From Bacillota bacterium (GTDB lineage Bacteria; Bacillota_I; Bacilli_A; RF39; UBA660): a DNA stretch of 64,000 nt. The notes beneath the pieces are model-generated. The model had not been told where the DNA came from. It saw only the letters and a list, made by a program, of their open reading frames with translations, and searched no databases. The translations under genes and the position numbers were made by a program. The DNA lies in assembly GCA_015059285.1 (NCBI GenBank), contig SVAS01000001.1:194217-258216 (forward strand), given 5' to 3'. Positions 1 to 7,537 of the stretch are shown in pieces (within the stretch, counting starts at the first letter, position 1; each line of letters begins with the position of its first letter).

Positions 1-2
1 AT

Positions 3-893
3 ATCGCAAGTATCACTAAAATGTATATGGGATTATTAATTATGAAATTAAAGGAAATGGGATTAATAGATACAGCCAAAAAAATAAATGAATTAACTAA
101 AACATTTAGTTTACCTAATTATTCTGTTGATGATTTAATTCATATGAGAGGCATTATTGTTACACCCATCAGATTAGATAGGTGTGAAAATTCTAAACAA
201 GCTCTTAATATTTTAAAGAAAACTTATGTTGAAGATGAGAATAAAAGTATTTATACATATACAGATATTGGGTTAATAATTTTAACTTACATTTTGGAAG
301 AGATTATGAATATGAAGTATAGTGAAATATTAGATAAGTATTTGTTAAGCCCTTTAGGACTTAGTGCTACTTATCATCCAAATTTTAATGTTACAGGTAA
401 TGGAAGAAAAGACAATAAACCAAATGATCCAAAAGCTAATATTTTAAAACATGAAAATGGTTCAGCTGGCTTGTTTATAAATAGTAATGATTTAATTTTA
501 TTAAGTAAACATTTATTTGATGGAAAATATTTATCTTTAGAGACATTAAAACAATTTTGTTGGAATAATGAAAGTAACTCAAAAGGAATATTTGGATGTT
601 ATACATATCATAAACAAGGACTTGAAAAAACTTACGTCCCAGGTTTATATTCTAAAGATAGTTTTGCGTTTGAAGGATATACTGGAAGTGTAGTGGTATT
701 TGATTTAATAAATAAAATTCATAACAATATTTTAGTAAATACAATGTTTGAAAACACTTTAGAAAAACATCCATTATATAATCGTGCTTTAAGAAGTTAT
801 CAAGAAGTTCTTAGTGAAGCAAGTATCAAAATATGCGCGTTAGAAAAAATTTTTGAAGAACCTCAAAGTTTTGTCAAAAAAATAAAAATATAA
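3..893 (+). CDS. Serine beta-lactamase-like hydrolase, 5' partial
   Basis: The frame is open to the left edge of the window, so the true start lies outside. The first codons read ASITK, giving the SxxK catalytic Ser-Lys pair at about 9-20. A YTD motif (in TYTDIG) follows near 260, in the place of the YxN of class C beta-lactamases and penicillin-binding-protein-like esterases, and a GYTG triad near the C-terminus replaces KTG/HTG. Members of this family act on peptidoglycan peptides, beta-lactams or small esters; substrate cannot be told. The SxxK would be missed if translation were started at the first ATG (21). No signal peptide can be judged because the N-terminus is missing. recX follows after 24 bp with its own -10. 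Confidence 0.75.
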   Translation: MASITKMYMGLLIMKLKEMGLIDTAKKINELTKTFSLPNYSVDDLIHMRGIIVTPIRLDRCENSKQALNILKKTYVEDENKSIYTYTDIGLIILTYILEEIMNMKYSEILDKYLLSPLGLSATYHPNFNVTGNGRKDNKPNDPKANILKHENGSAGLFINSNDLILLSKHLFDGKYLSLETLKQFCWNNESNSKGIFGCYTYHKQGLEKTYVPGLYSKDSFAFEGYTGSVVVFDLINKIHNNILVNTMFENTLEKHPLYNRALRSYQEVLSEASIKICALEKIFEEPQSFVKKIKI

Positions 894-902
894 TGGTATA
901 AT
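894..902 (+). promoter_or_regulatory. Extended -10 element upstream of recX
   Basis: TGGTATAAT lies just after the stop of the upstream hydrolase and 15 bp before the recX ATG. No good -35 is visible at 17 bp. The same TGnTATAAT signature precedes many genes in this window. Confidence 0.5.
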
Positions 903-917
903 TTAGTTGGTGGTAAA

Positions 918-1694
918 ATGAAAGTAGAAAAAATAAAAAAATTAAAAAACGGTAAATATAAAATAGAATTAGACGATGATTATAAAATTACTACATATGA
1001 TGATGTTATTTTAAAACATAATTTACTTTTTAATAAAGAAATAGACAATGATGAATTAAATGAAATGATAAAAGATAACGAATATTATGATATTTATAAT
1101 AAATGTATAAAATATATTAGTAAAAAACTAAGAAGCGAAAAAGAAATAAAAGAATATTTAAATAAATTTGAAATAGAAGAAAATACTAAAAATAAAATAA
1201 TAAAAGATTTAAAAAATATTAATATGATTAATGATTATAATTTTATGAAAGCATATATTTCAGATCGTATATATTTAAGTAACGATGGTTTAGATAAAAT
1301 TAAAACTGATTTAATAAGTCATAATATTGATATTTCATTAATTAATGATGAACTTGATAAAATAGATAAAAGTATTATCAAAGAAAAACTCACTAAATTA
1401 ATAATAAAAAAAGTTAAAAGTAATCATAAAAATTCTAGTTATATGATACGTCAAAAAATATATCATGATATGATTAACTTAGGATATAGTAGTGAAATGT
1501 TTAATGAATGTTACGACTTATTGGATGTTGACGATAATGATAATTTAAAGAAAGAATTTAATAAATTATATAAAAGGCTATCAACTAAAGAAATAAATGA
1601 TAATTTGTATTTAAAAATAAGACAAAAATTATATCAAAATGGATATAATTTGTCTGATATTGATAAATTGATACAAGAAAAAAGAGATTATTAA
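918..1694 (+). CDS. recX: Regulatory protein RecX
   Basis: 258 aa, very rich in Lys, Asn and Ile. The layout is that of Firmicute RecX: a short beta N-terminal part, then repeated three-helix units with the typical pattern of paired basic residues (KYISKKLRSEKEIKEYL near residues 65-82, and later RQKIYHDMINLGYS). RecX binds RecA filaments and modulates RecA activity in recombination and SOS. A GGTGG Shine-Dalgarno precedes the ATG. It is transcribed alone and ends in a hairpin shared with the convergent prsA gene. Sequence divergence is high, so the call rests on the helix pattern and size. Confidence 0.75.
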   Translation: MKVEKIKKLKNGKYKIELDDDYKITTYDDVILKHNLLFNKEIDNDELNEMIKDNEYYDIYNKCIKYISKKLRSEKEIKEYLNKFEIEENTKNKIIKDLKNINMINDYNFMKAYISDRIYLSNDGLDKIKTDLISHNIDISLINDELDKIDKSIIKEKLTKLIIKKVKSNHKNSSYMIRQKIYHDMINLGYSSEMFNECYDLLDVDDNDNLKKEFNKLYKRLSTKEINDNLYLKIRQKLYQNGYNLSDIDKLIQEKRDY

Positions 1695-1708
1695 CAATCT
1701 CTTTTATT
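1679..1708. terminator. Bidirectional terminator, recX / prsA
   Basis: Inverted repeat AAAAGAGATT-ATTAAC-AATCTCTTTT with T/A runs on both sides. It overlaps the recX stop and the end of prsA. Confidence 0.8.
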
Positions 1709-2678
1709 TATAATCTTTAATAGTTTTTTTGTATTCAGAATTAATATCACTATCAATAATATCTAAATTATATTTTTCACGAATTTTAACCCAAGAAGTA
1801 ATTGTTAAATTAGCATCTGTACTAATTTTTTCTTGTGTTAAAGTATCTAAAATTTCTTCTTTTGAATCTTCTAAAGATGGTTTTTCAGCTTGTTTAACTC
1901 TTAAAATAACAAAGTAACCATAACTAGATTTAACAGGAGATGTAGTATAAGCACCATCTTTTAACGCAACTGATGCATTCCAGAATTCTTCTACAACATC
2001 ATTTTTATCAAATCCAGAATATAATCCACCTTCACCAGAAGTAGTCTTATCATCTGAATGTTTTTTAGCTAATTCTTCAAACTTTTCACCTTTTTTAAGT
2101 TTTTTAATAATTTCTTTAGCTTCTTCTAAAGCGGTGTTTTCAGCTTCTGTTTTTTCATCAGCATTCATATCATCTGTAGTTTCAGGTTTAACTAAAATAT
2201 AGCGAACAGTCATTTGCCCATAAATATTATTTTCATAATATTTGTTAATTTCTTTATCAGTTATAGTAGATTTGATATAGTTTTTAGCAACTTCATTTTT
2301 CTTATAGTCTAAAGCAATAACTTGCTTAAATTCATCAAGATTTTTATAACCTGCGCTAGTTAAAGCAGCATCAAAATCCTCACCATAAGATTCATATTGA
2401 GCTTTTAATGTAGAAATTTGAGCATCTGCATATTTTAAAGCATCTTCATCTTCAGGAATTTCTTTTTTAGCAATAAATTCATCAATTAAATTTACTAATA
2501 CACTAGTTCCACCTTGAAATTTTAATTCGCTATATAATTCGTTAGCCGAAATTTCTTTCCCATCTAGTTTTGCAACAACTTCTTCACCATTTTCTAATTT
2601 TGGTATAGTTTTTTCGCCACAACCTGTAATAACTAAACCGACACATAATAGTGGCAATAATAATTTTAATTTTTTCAC
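1704..2678 (-). CDS. prsA: PrsA-like foldase, parvulin peptidyl-prolyl isomerase lipoprotein
   Basis: About 324 aa from a GTG start at 2678. That start is preferred over the upstream ATG codons because GGGAG sits at 2689-2693, and because it places the signal peptide at the very N-terminus (VKKLKLLLPLLCVGLVITGC). ITGC is a lipobox, so the mature protein is a membrane-anchored lipoprotein. The middle carries a parvulin domain (MTVRYILV, EEAKEIIKKLKKGEKFEELAK, GGLYSGF), flanked by helical SurA/PrsA-type chaperone segments. PrsA assists folding of secreted proteins, including penicillin-binding proteins, outside the membrane. It is monocistronic and convergent with recX. Confidence 0.88.
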   Translation of the reverse strand: MKKLKLLLPLLCVGLVITGCGEKTIPKLENGEEVVAKLDGKEISANELYSELKFQGGTSVLVNLIDEFIAKKEIPEDEDALKYADAQISTLKAQYESYGEDFDAALTSAGYKNLDEFKQVIALDYKKNEVAKNYIKSTITDKEINKYYENNIYGQMTVRYILVKPETTDDMNADEKTEAENTALEEAKEIIKKLKKGEKFEELAKKHSDDKTTSGEGGLYSGFDKNDVVEEFWNASVALKDGAYTTSPVKSSYGYFVILRVKQAEKPSLEDSKEEILDTLTQEKISTDANLTITSWVKIREKYNLDIIDSDINSEYKKTIKDYK

Positions 2679-2778
2679 GTTTTGTTTTCTCCCTTCACTT
2701 AAGTACAATGGTTGCATCATACATATAATATAATATCAAAATTAAAAAAAAATTACAATATATTTCTATACAAGTAAT

Positions 2779-2806
2779 CACAAATATTAGAAAATTCCAT
2801 AGAATA
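2779..2806 (+). promoter_or_regulatory. Candidate SigK-type sporulation promoter
   Basis: CACA (AC at 2780-2781), a 16-nt spacer and CATAGAATA (2798-2806) match the mother-cell SigK pattern mACm-N16-CATAnnnTA. It lies 30 bp upstream of the first of two YjcZ-like genes. The motif is short and the DNA AT-rich, so chance is possible. Confidence 0.45.
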
Positions 2807-2836
2807 ATGTGAAAAGAAAAAAAGGAGGAATGTTAT

Positions 2837-2920
2837 ATGTGTAATACTGGTATATCTAGCGCTGCAATCGTTTTAGTATTATTTATTCTTTTAATAATCA
2901 TACTTGGGGCTTATATTTAA
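2837..2920 (+). CDS. YjcZ-like small membrane protein
   Basis: 27 aa: a short N-terminal part (MCNTGISS) followed by one hydrophobic helix ending ILGAYI. This matches the very small YjcZ-family sporulation proteins of Bacilli, which are mostly a single membrane segment ending in a Gly-Ala-hydrophobic motif. An excellent AAAGGAGG Shine-Dalgarno lies 8 nt before the second ATG (2837); the ATG at 2830 hits a stop after four codons. It is followed 25 bp downstream by a second gene with the same C-terminus. Function is unknown; expression during sporulation is inferred from the family and the upstream SigK-like motif. Confidence 0.65.
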   Translation: MCNTGISSAAIVLVLFILLIIILGAYI

Positions 2921-2945
2921 GCCTTAAAGGAATGGAGGTTTAATA

Positions 2946-3098
2946 ATGTCTTGTCAAAATTCTAAATGTGGTTCAAGTCAAGTTTCAAATAATTGTTGTG
3001 GTGAAAATTATGGTAGCAGCAATAGTTTTAATTTTATTATAATTATTGTACTATATATTTTACTAGCAATTATTCTTGGTGCTTGGATTTGGAATTAA
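2946..3098 (+). CDS. YjcZ-like small Cys-rich membrane protein
   Basis: 50 aa with a GGAGG site 11 bp upstream. The N-terminal 25 residues are polar and hold four cysteines (C3, C8 and the pair C17-C18). The rest is one hydrophobic helix ending IILGAWIWN, parallel to the ILGAYI end of the preceding gene, so the two look like tandem duplicates with different heads. The YjcZ-type tail suggests a sporulation-associated membrane peptide. The Cys-rich head is unusual and may allow cross-linking in the coat or membrane (inference). A terminator follows at once. Confidence 0.6.
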   Translation: MSCQNSKCGSSQVSNNCCGENYGSSNSFNFIIIIVLYILLAIILGAWIWN

Positions 3099-3122
3099 AA
3101 AGAGAGAAATCTCTTTTTTTTG
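3097..3122 (+). terminator. Terminator after the YjcZ-like pair
   Basis: AAAGAGA-GAAA-TCTCTTT hairpin followed by a run of eight T. Confidence 0.75.
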
Positions 3123-3132
3123 TTAAAAAACC

Positions 3133-3161
3133 TTTACAAAATGTGTATTTAGGAGTAAAAT
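3133..3161 (+). promoter_or_regulatory. mraZ promoter
   Basis: TTTACA (3133-3138), a 17-bp spacer and TAAAAT (3156-3161). The predicted transcription start falls inside the downstream MraZ boxes. Confidence 0.75.
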
Positions 3162-3196
3162 GGTGGTTGAAAGTGGAATAAAGTGGCACAAAGTGG
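3160..3196 (+). promoter_or_regulatory. MraZ operator: tandem AAAGTGG boxes
   Basis: Three perfect AAAGTGG heptamers (3170-3176, 3180-3186, 3190-3196) are spaced by exactly 3 nt, giving a 10-bp period. A degenerate fourth copy (GTGG at 3163-3166) lies in phase upstream. This matches the AAAGTG-N3 repeat type bound by Mollicutes MraZ. The array covers the expected transcription start, so binding by MraZ would block its own operon. Confidence 0.85.
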
Positions 3197-3205
3197 GTGA
3201 TTTTT

Positions 3206-3640
3206 ATGTTTATGGGTGAATATCATCATAATATTGATGAAAAAGGCAGACTAACAATTCCTTCTAAAGTTCGTTATGAATTAGGAGAAAATTTTATAGT
3301 AACCCGTGGACTTGATAATTGTTTATTTATTTATCCTAAAGACGAATGGACAAATATTATAAATAAATATAAAGAATTGCCAAATACCAAAGATGCCAGA
3401 AATTTTATGCGTTTCTTTTTATCAGGAGCGACCACTTGTGAATTTGATAAACAAGGACGTATTAATATTCCGACACCATTAATTAATTACGCTGATTTAA
3501 CTAAAGAATGTGTAGTTATTGGTGTTAATGATAGGTTAGAAGTATGGAGTAAAGAGCGTTGGGAAAGCTTTATTGATGAAAATGAAGATAATTTATCTGA
3601 TATAGCTGATAAGTTATTCGCAACTAATTTAAATTTTTAG
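3206..3640 (+). CDS. mraZ: Transcriptional regulator MraZ
   Basis: 144 aa beginning [16 protein letters not shown], the standard MraZ N-terminus. The ATG at 3206 is chosen over the upstream GTG (3197) because it restores that family start and has GGGTG 6 nt upstream. Two AbrB-like SWIM halves are present, each with a D-x-KGR or D-x-QGR core ([13 protein letters not shown] and [12 protein letters not shown]). MraZ forms ring oligomers, binds the direct repeats in front of its own gene and controls the division and cell-wall cluster. First gene of the mra operon, with rsmH 8 bp downstream. Confidence 0.95.
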   Translation: MFMGEYHHNIDEKGRLTIPSKVRYELGENFIVTRGLDNCLFIYPKDEWTNIINKYKELPNTKDARNFMRFFLSGATTCEFDKQGRINIPTPLINYADLTKECVVIGVNDRLEVWSKERWESFIDENEDNLSDIADKLFATNLNF

Positions 3641-3648
3641 GGGGATTT

Positions 3649-4563
3649 ATGCATAAGAGTGTTTTGTTAGAAGAATGTATTGAAAATTTAAATTTAAAAG
3701 ATAATAGTATTATTGTTGACTGTACTTTAGGTTATGGTGGACATAGTAGTGAAATTCTAACAAAAATACCAAATGGATATCTTTATGCATTTGATCAAGA
3801 TAAAGAAGCTATCAAATATAGTTATGATAGATTAAGTAAAATTAGAGATAATTTTGAAATTATTAATACTAATTTTGAAAATGTAGAAAAAGAAATGAAT
3901 TTAAGAAATGCAGAAGTAGATGGTATTTTATATGATTTAGGTGTTTCTAGTCCACAGCTTGATATAGATGAAAGAGGATTTAGTTTTCATAGTTGTGCTA
4001 GATTAGATATGCGTATGGATATAACAAGTAAACTTTCTGCTTATGAAGTAGTTAATAATTATTCTGAAAAAGAATTAGTTAATATTTTATATAAATATGG
4101 TGAAGAAAAATATGCAAGTAGTATTGTTAAAGGAATTATAAAAGCAAGAGAAATAAAACCTATTGAAACAACATTAGACCTTGCTGAAATTATTAAAAAT
4201 AACGTTCCTTTAAAATATAGAAGGGAAAAACATCCTGCTAGAAAAACATTTCAAGCTATTAGAATAGAAGTTAATCGTGAATTAGATGTTTTTGAAAGTA
4301 GTTTAAAACAAGCTTTAAATTTAATTAAAGTTGGTGGAAGAATTTGTGTTATCACTTTCCATTCTTTAGAAGATAAAATTTGTAAAGAAATTTTTAAAAG
4401 TGTTAGTACAGTTGATCCTAATTTAAAAAACTTACCAATAATACCAGAAGAGTTACAACCTAAATTTAAAATTATTGGTAGTATAAAACCAAGTAAACAA
4501 GAATTAGAAATTAATAATAGAGCTAGAAGCGCAAAATTAAGAATAATTGAGAGGGTTAGATAA
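3649..4563 (+). CDS. rsmH: 16S rRNA (cytosine-1402-N4) methyltransferase
   Basis: 304 aa, usual length. The N-terminus HKSVLLEE and the SAM-binding motif DCTLGYGGHSS are diagnostic. Further family blocks are YDLGVSSPQLD, ERGFSF, HPARKTFQAIRIEVN and the late FHSLEDKI. The enzyme methylates N4 of C1402 in the ribosomal P site. GGGGG precedes the ATG by about 5 nt. The C-terminal end overlaps the start region of the next gene, indicating translational coupling within the mra operon. Confidence 0.97.
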   Translation: MHKSVLLEECIENLNLKDNSIIVDCTLGYGGHSSEILTKIPNGYLYAFDQDKEAIKYSYDRLSKIRDNFEIINTNFENVEKEMNLRNAEVDGILYDLGVSSPQLDIDERGFSFHSCARLDMRMDITSKLSAYEVVNNYSEKELVNILYKYGEEKYASSIVKGIIKAREIKPIETTLDLAEIIKNNVPLKYRREKHPARKTFQAIRIEVNRELDVFESSLKQALNLIKVGGRICVITFHSLEDKICKEIFKSVSTVDPNLKNLPIIPEELQPKFKIIGSIKPSKQELEINNRARSAKLRIIERVR

Positions 4564-4564
4564 T

Positions 4565-4855
4565 ATGGCAAAAAAGAAAAAAATGAAAATTACAAAAGGT
4601 GAAAAATTACTATATACAATGACTTTTTTTGCGTTTTTAGGTTCTTTATTGATACAAGTTTTTTGTGGAGCTAGTGTAGGGCATTTGAATATGAGTGTGG
4701 AAATGTTAAAATATAATATAGATTCACAAGAAAAGAAAAATGAAAGTTTAGTAATGCAAGTAAATGAATTAACTGCATTTGATAAAGTTAAAGATGTAGT
4801 TGCTGATATGGGACTTGCATATAATAACGAAAACATTATCGTAGTTAGTGAATAA
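4565..4855 (+). CDS. ftsL: FtsL-like cell division protein
   Basis: 96 aa from the ATG at 4565, which follows a GAGAGG site; an in-frame TTG at 4547 lies inside rsmH and is less likely. The layout is a basic cytoplasmic head (AKKKKMK), one membrane segment (about residues 18-40) and a short heptad-like coiled coil (VEMLKYNIDSQEKKNESLVMQ). This size, topology and position between rsmH and the PBP fit FtsL, the bitopic septal protein that forms a complex with DivIC/FtsB. FtsL sequences diverge strongly, so position carries most of the weight. Confidence 0.75.
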   Translation: MAKKKKMKITKGEKLLYTMTFFAFLGSLLIQVFCGASVGHLNMSVEMLKYNIDSQEKKNESLVMQVNELTAFDKVKDVVADMGLAYNNENIIVVSE

Positions 4856-4869
4856 ACGAGGTGCATAAA

Positions 4870-7059
4870 ATGAAAAAAGAAAGAAAACAATTACAAACTT
4901 GGAAATTTCCTAAGAAAGTATTTGGTGTCTTTCTTTTTTGCTTTTTAATAATATATATTCAATTTGCGTATCTTTCTTTATCACCAAATGTTTATGGAAT
5001 TAATATGGATGATTTTGCTAAAGCAAGAAATACTTATTCTACAACGCTTTATGCTAAAAGAGGAACTATTTATGATAATGAAGGAAATACTTTAGCGTTA
5101 AATGTTTCATCATATACAGTAATAGCATATCTATCACCTAAGAGAACTGGTAGTAATCCAGAACCATTACATGTAGTAGACGTAGAACTTACTGCTAAAA
5201 AACTATCTCCTATTTTAAACATGACAGAAGAAACTTTAATAAAACTTTTAACTAAAAAAGCTTATCAAGTAGAACTTGGTCCTGGTGGTAGGGGGATTAC
5301 TGAAGTAGTAAAAGAAGAAATAGAAGCTTTAGATTTACCGGGAATAGATTTTATTGAAAACTTTAAAAGGTATTATCCAAATGGAGACTTTGCTTCTTAT
5401 ATTTTAGGGTATGCTAAACAATATGAAAAAGAATATGTAGTAGATGATGTGAAAAAAATAGAATATAGTATTGTAGGCGAATTAGGAATAGAAGCTAAAT
5501 TTGAAGATATGCTTACAGGTACTAATGGTTATTTAAAATATCAAAGAGATAGATATGGTTATAAAATACCAGATACTCCAGAAGATAGAGTAGAAGCAGA
5601 AAATGGTAAGGATATTTATTTAACACTTGATGCTAATATCCAAAGATTTATAGAAGCTGCTGTTAAAGATACCGAAACAAACTTTAATCCAGAATGGATG
5701 ACTTTAACAGTAATGAACGCAAAAACAGGAGAAATATTAGGTTCTGCGTCCACACCTTCTTTTGATCCTAATATTAGAAATATAACTAATTATGAAAATC
5801 CACTTGTATCATATGTCTATGAACCAGGTTCAACTATGAAAACATTTACTTATATGTGTGCTATAGATTCTGGTAAATATAAAGGAAATACAGTGTTTAC
5901 ATCTGGTAGTGTTGAAATAGGTGATGATACAGTTAAAGACTGGAATGGAATAGGATGGGGAAACATTACACTAGATTTAGGATTTGAATACTCATCAAAT
6001 GTAGGGGCTTCTTATTTAGTACAAAAAGTTATTAATAAAACAGAACTTAGAGATTGTTTAGAAAGTTATGGTTTTGGAGAAAAGACAGGAATTGAACTTC
6101 CTAGAGAATTAAATGGTAGTCTAAAATTTACTTATCCAATAGAAGTAGCAACAGCCTCATTTGGTCAAGGTATTACAACAACCGCTATCCAACAATTACA
6201 AGCATTAACTATTATTGCAAATGATGGTAAAATGGTAAAACCTTATATTATAGAAAAAATAGTAGACCCAAATACTAATAAAGTAATAGAAGAAAACAAA
6301 CCTCAAATAGGTGAACAAATTGTTAAAACTAGTACAGTTGAAAAAATGAAAGATTTGATGTATAACGTTATTAATGCTAACAACATAGGTACAACAGGGA
6401 TAGCTTATCGTATTGATGGATTTGATATTATTGGAAAAACTGGTACAGCCCAAATTTACGACACAACTCAAAATAAGTATTTAGAAGGAACAAATAATTA
6501 TATTTTCTCATTTGCTGGTATGTTTCCAAAAGATGATCCAGAAATAATAATATATGCAGCTATGAAAAGACCTACTCATAGTACAAGTTATGGACTTTCA
6601 ACAGCAGTTAAAAAAGTTATCAAAGATACTTCAAAATATTTAAATATTTATGGAACTAATAATAATGAAACAAGCGTTACTGAATATAAATTAAATTCAT
6701 ATACTAGTAAAAATACTATAGATATTAAAAAGGAATTAGAAGAAAATAAAATAGTGCCAATCATTATTGGGAATGGTGACAAAATTATAAATCAGTATCC
6801 TAAAAGTGATACTAAAGTGCTATCTTATGATAAAGTGTTCTTAGTAACAAATGATAAAAACTATACATTACCAAACTTAGTAGGTTGGTCTAAAAAAGAT
6901 GCTACTACATTACTAGATTTATTAAAGATTAAATATAATTTAGAAGGATATGGATATGTCACTAGTCAATCGGTACCTGCAAATACTAAATTAACAGGAG
7001 AAGAAATAATAACTTTAATGTTATCTGATAAATATAATTTAAATAAAGTGGAGGAGTAA
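4870..7059 (+). CDS. Penicillin-binding protein 2 / SpoVD-type transpeptidase with PASTA domain
   Basis: 729 aa from the ATG at 4870 (GAGGTG 7 nt upstream). An N-terminal membrane anchor (about 18-38) is followed by the PBP dimerization domain (KRGTIYDNEGNTLA) and the transpeptidase domain. Catalytic motifs are visible: STMK (SxxK) after YEPG, SSN in EYSSNVG, and KTG in IIGKTGTAQ. The C-terminus carries one clear PASTA domain (LPNLVGWSKKDATTLL). It is a class B PBP that cross-links septal or spore peptidoglycan; pbpB and spoVD paralogs cannot be separated here. Usually mraY and mur genes follow, but here the next gene is a pilin-stalk-like protein. Confidence 0.92.
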   Translation: MKKERKQLQTWKFPKKVFGVFLFCFLIIYIQFAYLSLSPNVYGINMDDFAKARNTYSTTLYAKRGTIYDNEGNTLALNVSSYTVIAYLSPKRTGSNPEPLHVVDVELTAKKLSPILNMTEETLIKLLTKKAYQVELGPGGRGITEVVKEEIEALDLPGIDFIENFKRYYPNGDFASYILGYAKQYEKEYVVDDVKKIEYSIVGELGIEAKFEDMLTGTNGYLKYQRDRYGYKIPDTPEDRVEAENGKDIYLTLDANIQRFIEAAVKDTETNFNPEWMTLTVMNAKTGEILGSASTPSFDPNIRNITNYENPLVSYVYEPGSTMKTFTYMCAIDSGKYKGNTVFTSGSVEIGDDTVKDWNGIGWGNITLDLGFEYSSNVGASYLVQKVINKTELRDCLESYGFGEKTGIELPRELNGSLKFTYPIEVATASFGQGITTTAIQQLQALTIIANDGKMVKPYIIEKIVDPNTNKVIEENKPQIGEQIVKTSTVEKMKDLMYNVINANNIGTTGIAYRIDGFDIIGKTGTAQIYDTTQNKYLEGTNNYIFSFAGMFPKDDPEIIIYAAMKRPTHSTSYGLSTAVKKVIKDTSKYLNIYGTNNNETSVTEYKLNSYTSKNTIDIKKELEENKIVPIIIGNGDKIINQYPKSDTKVLSYDKVFLVTNDKNYTLPNLVGWSKKDATTLLDLLKIKYNLEGYGYVTSQSVPANTKLTGEEIITLMLSDKYNLNKVEE

Positions 7060-7062
7060 TAT

Positions 7063-7443
7063 ATGAAACAAATCACATTAAAAGATATTATTAAAATTAT
7101 TGGAATAGGAACTTTTATAACATTAATTATTGGCATCTTTTGTTTAATTATAATTAATAAACAAACAAAAAATACAGTTAAAGAAATGGCTAATAAAGTA
7201 CTTACTGCATCTGATTATTATATAGCAAATCAAATGTTAGAAAATAATTTGCAAGAAGTAACAATTTATTTTCCTGATAATGATACTTTAAAAATTCAAG
7301 GTAATTTACCTAAAGAAGGTTATATTAAAATATATAACAATCATCAAACTGAAATGAAATTCTATCATAAAGGTTATTGTGTAACTAAAAAAACAAATGA
7401 AAATAATTTCAAAATAGAAAAAACTAAAAAGAAAGAATGTTAA
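7063..7443 (+). CDS. Pilin-stalk-like membrane protein without prepilin signal
   Basis: 126 aa. One N-terminal membrane helix (about 10-32) lacks the KGFTLIE prepilin site. The rest aligns by eye with the stalk region of the pilin-like gene that starts 94 bp downstream: YYIANQMLENN matches YYASSLLENG, LKIQGNLPKEGYIKI matches LEVTGALPTSGKVKV, and GYCVTKKTNEN matches TYCVTKGYDES, including both cysteines. The protein stops where the large C-terminal domain would begin. It follows the PBP by 3 bp, so it belongs to the mra operon. It could be a relic, or a dedicated partner for the big pilins; function unknown. Confidence 0.6.
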   Translation: MKQITLKDIIKIIGIGTFITLIIGIFCLIIINKQTKNTVKEMANKVLTASDYYIANQMLENNLQEVTIYFPDNDTLKIQGNLPKEGYIKIYNNHQTEMKFYHKGYCVTKKTNENNFKIEKTKKKEC

Positions 7444-7462
7444 ATTTTTAACATTCTTTTTA
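7433..7462 (+). terminator. Terminator of the mra operon
   Basis: AAGAATGTTAA-ATTT-TTAACATTCTT hairpin followed by T residues; it overlaps the stop codon of the stalk-like gene. Confidence 0.8.
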
Positions 7463-7506
7463 TATGTTATTTATGTTGTACTTCTATTCTAAAGAGTAAA
7501 AGAATG

Positions 7507-7512
7507 TATAAT
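7507..7512 (+). promoter_or_regulatory. -10 element of pilin-like gene 1
   Basis: TATAAT preceded by TG, 26 bp before the ATG. No convincing -35. This leader is different from the conserved leaders of the other two pilin-like genes. Confidence 0.4.
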
Positions 7513-7537
7513 AATACTGTAGAATAGGAGTGAGTTT

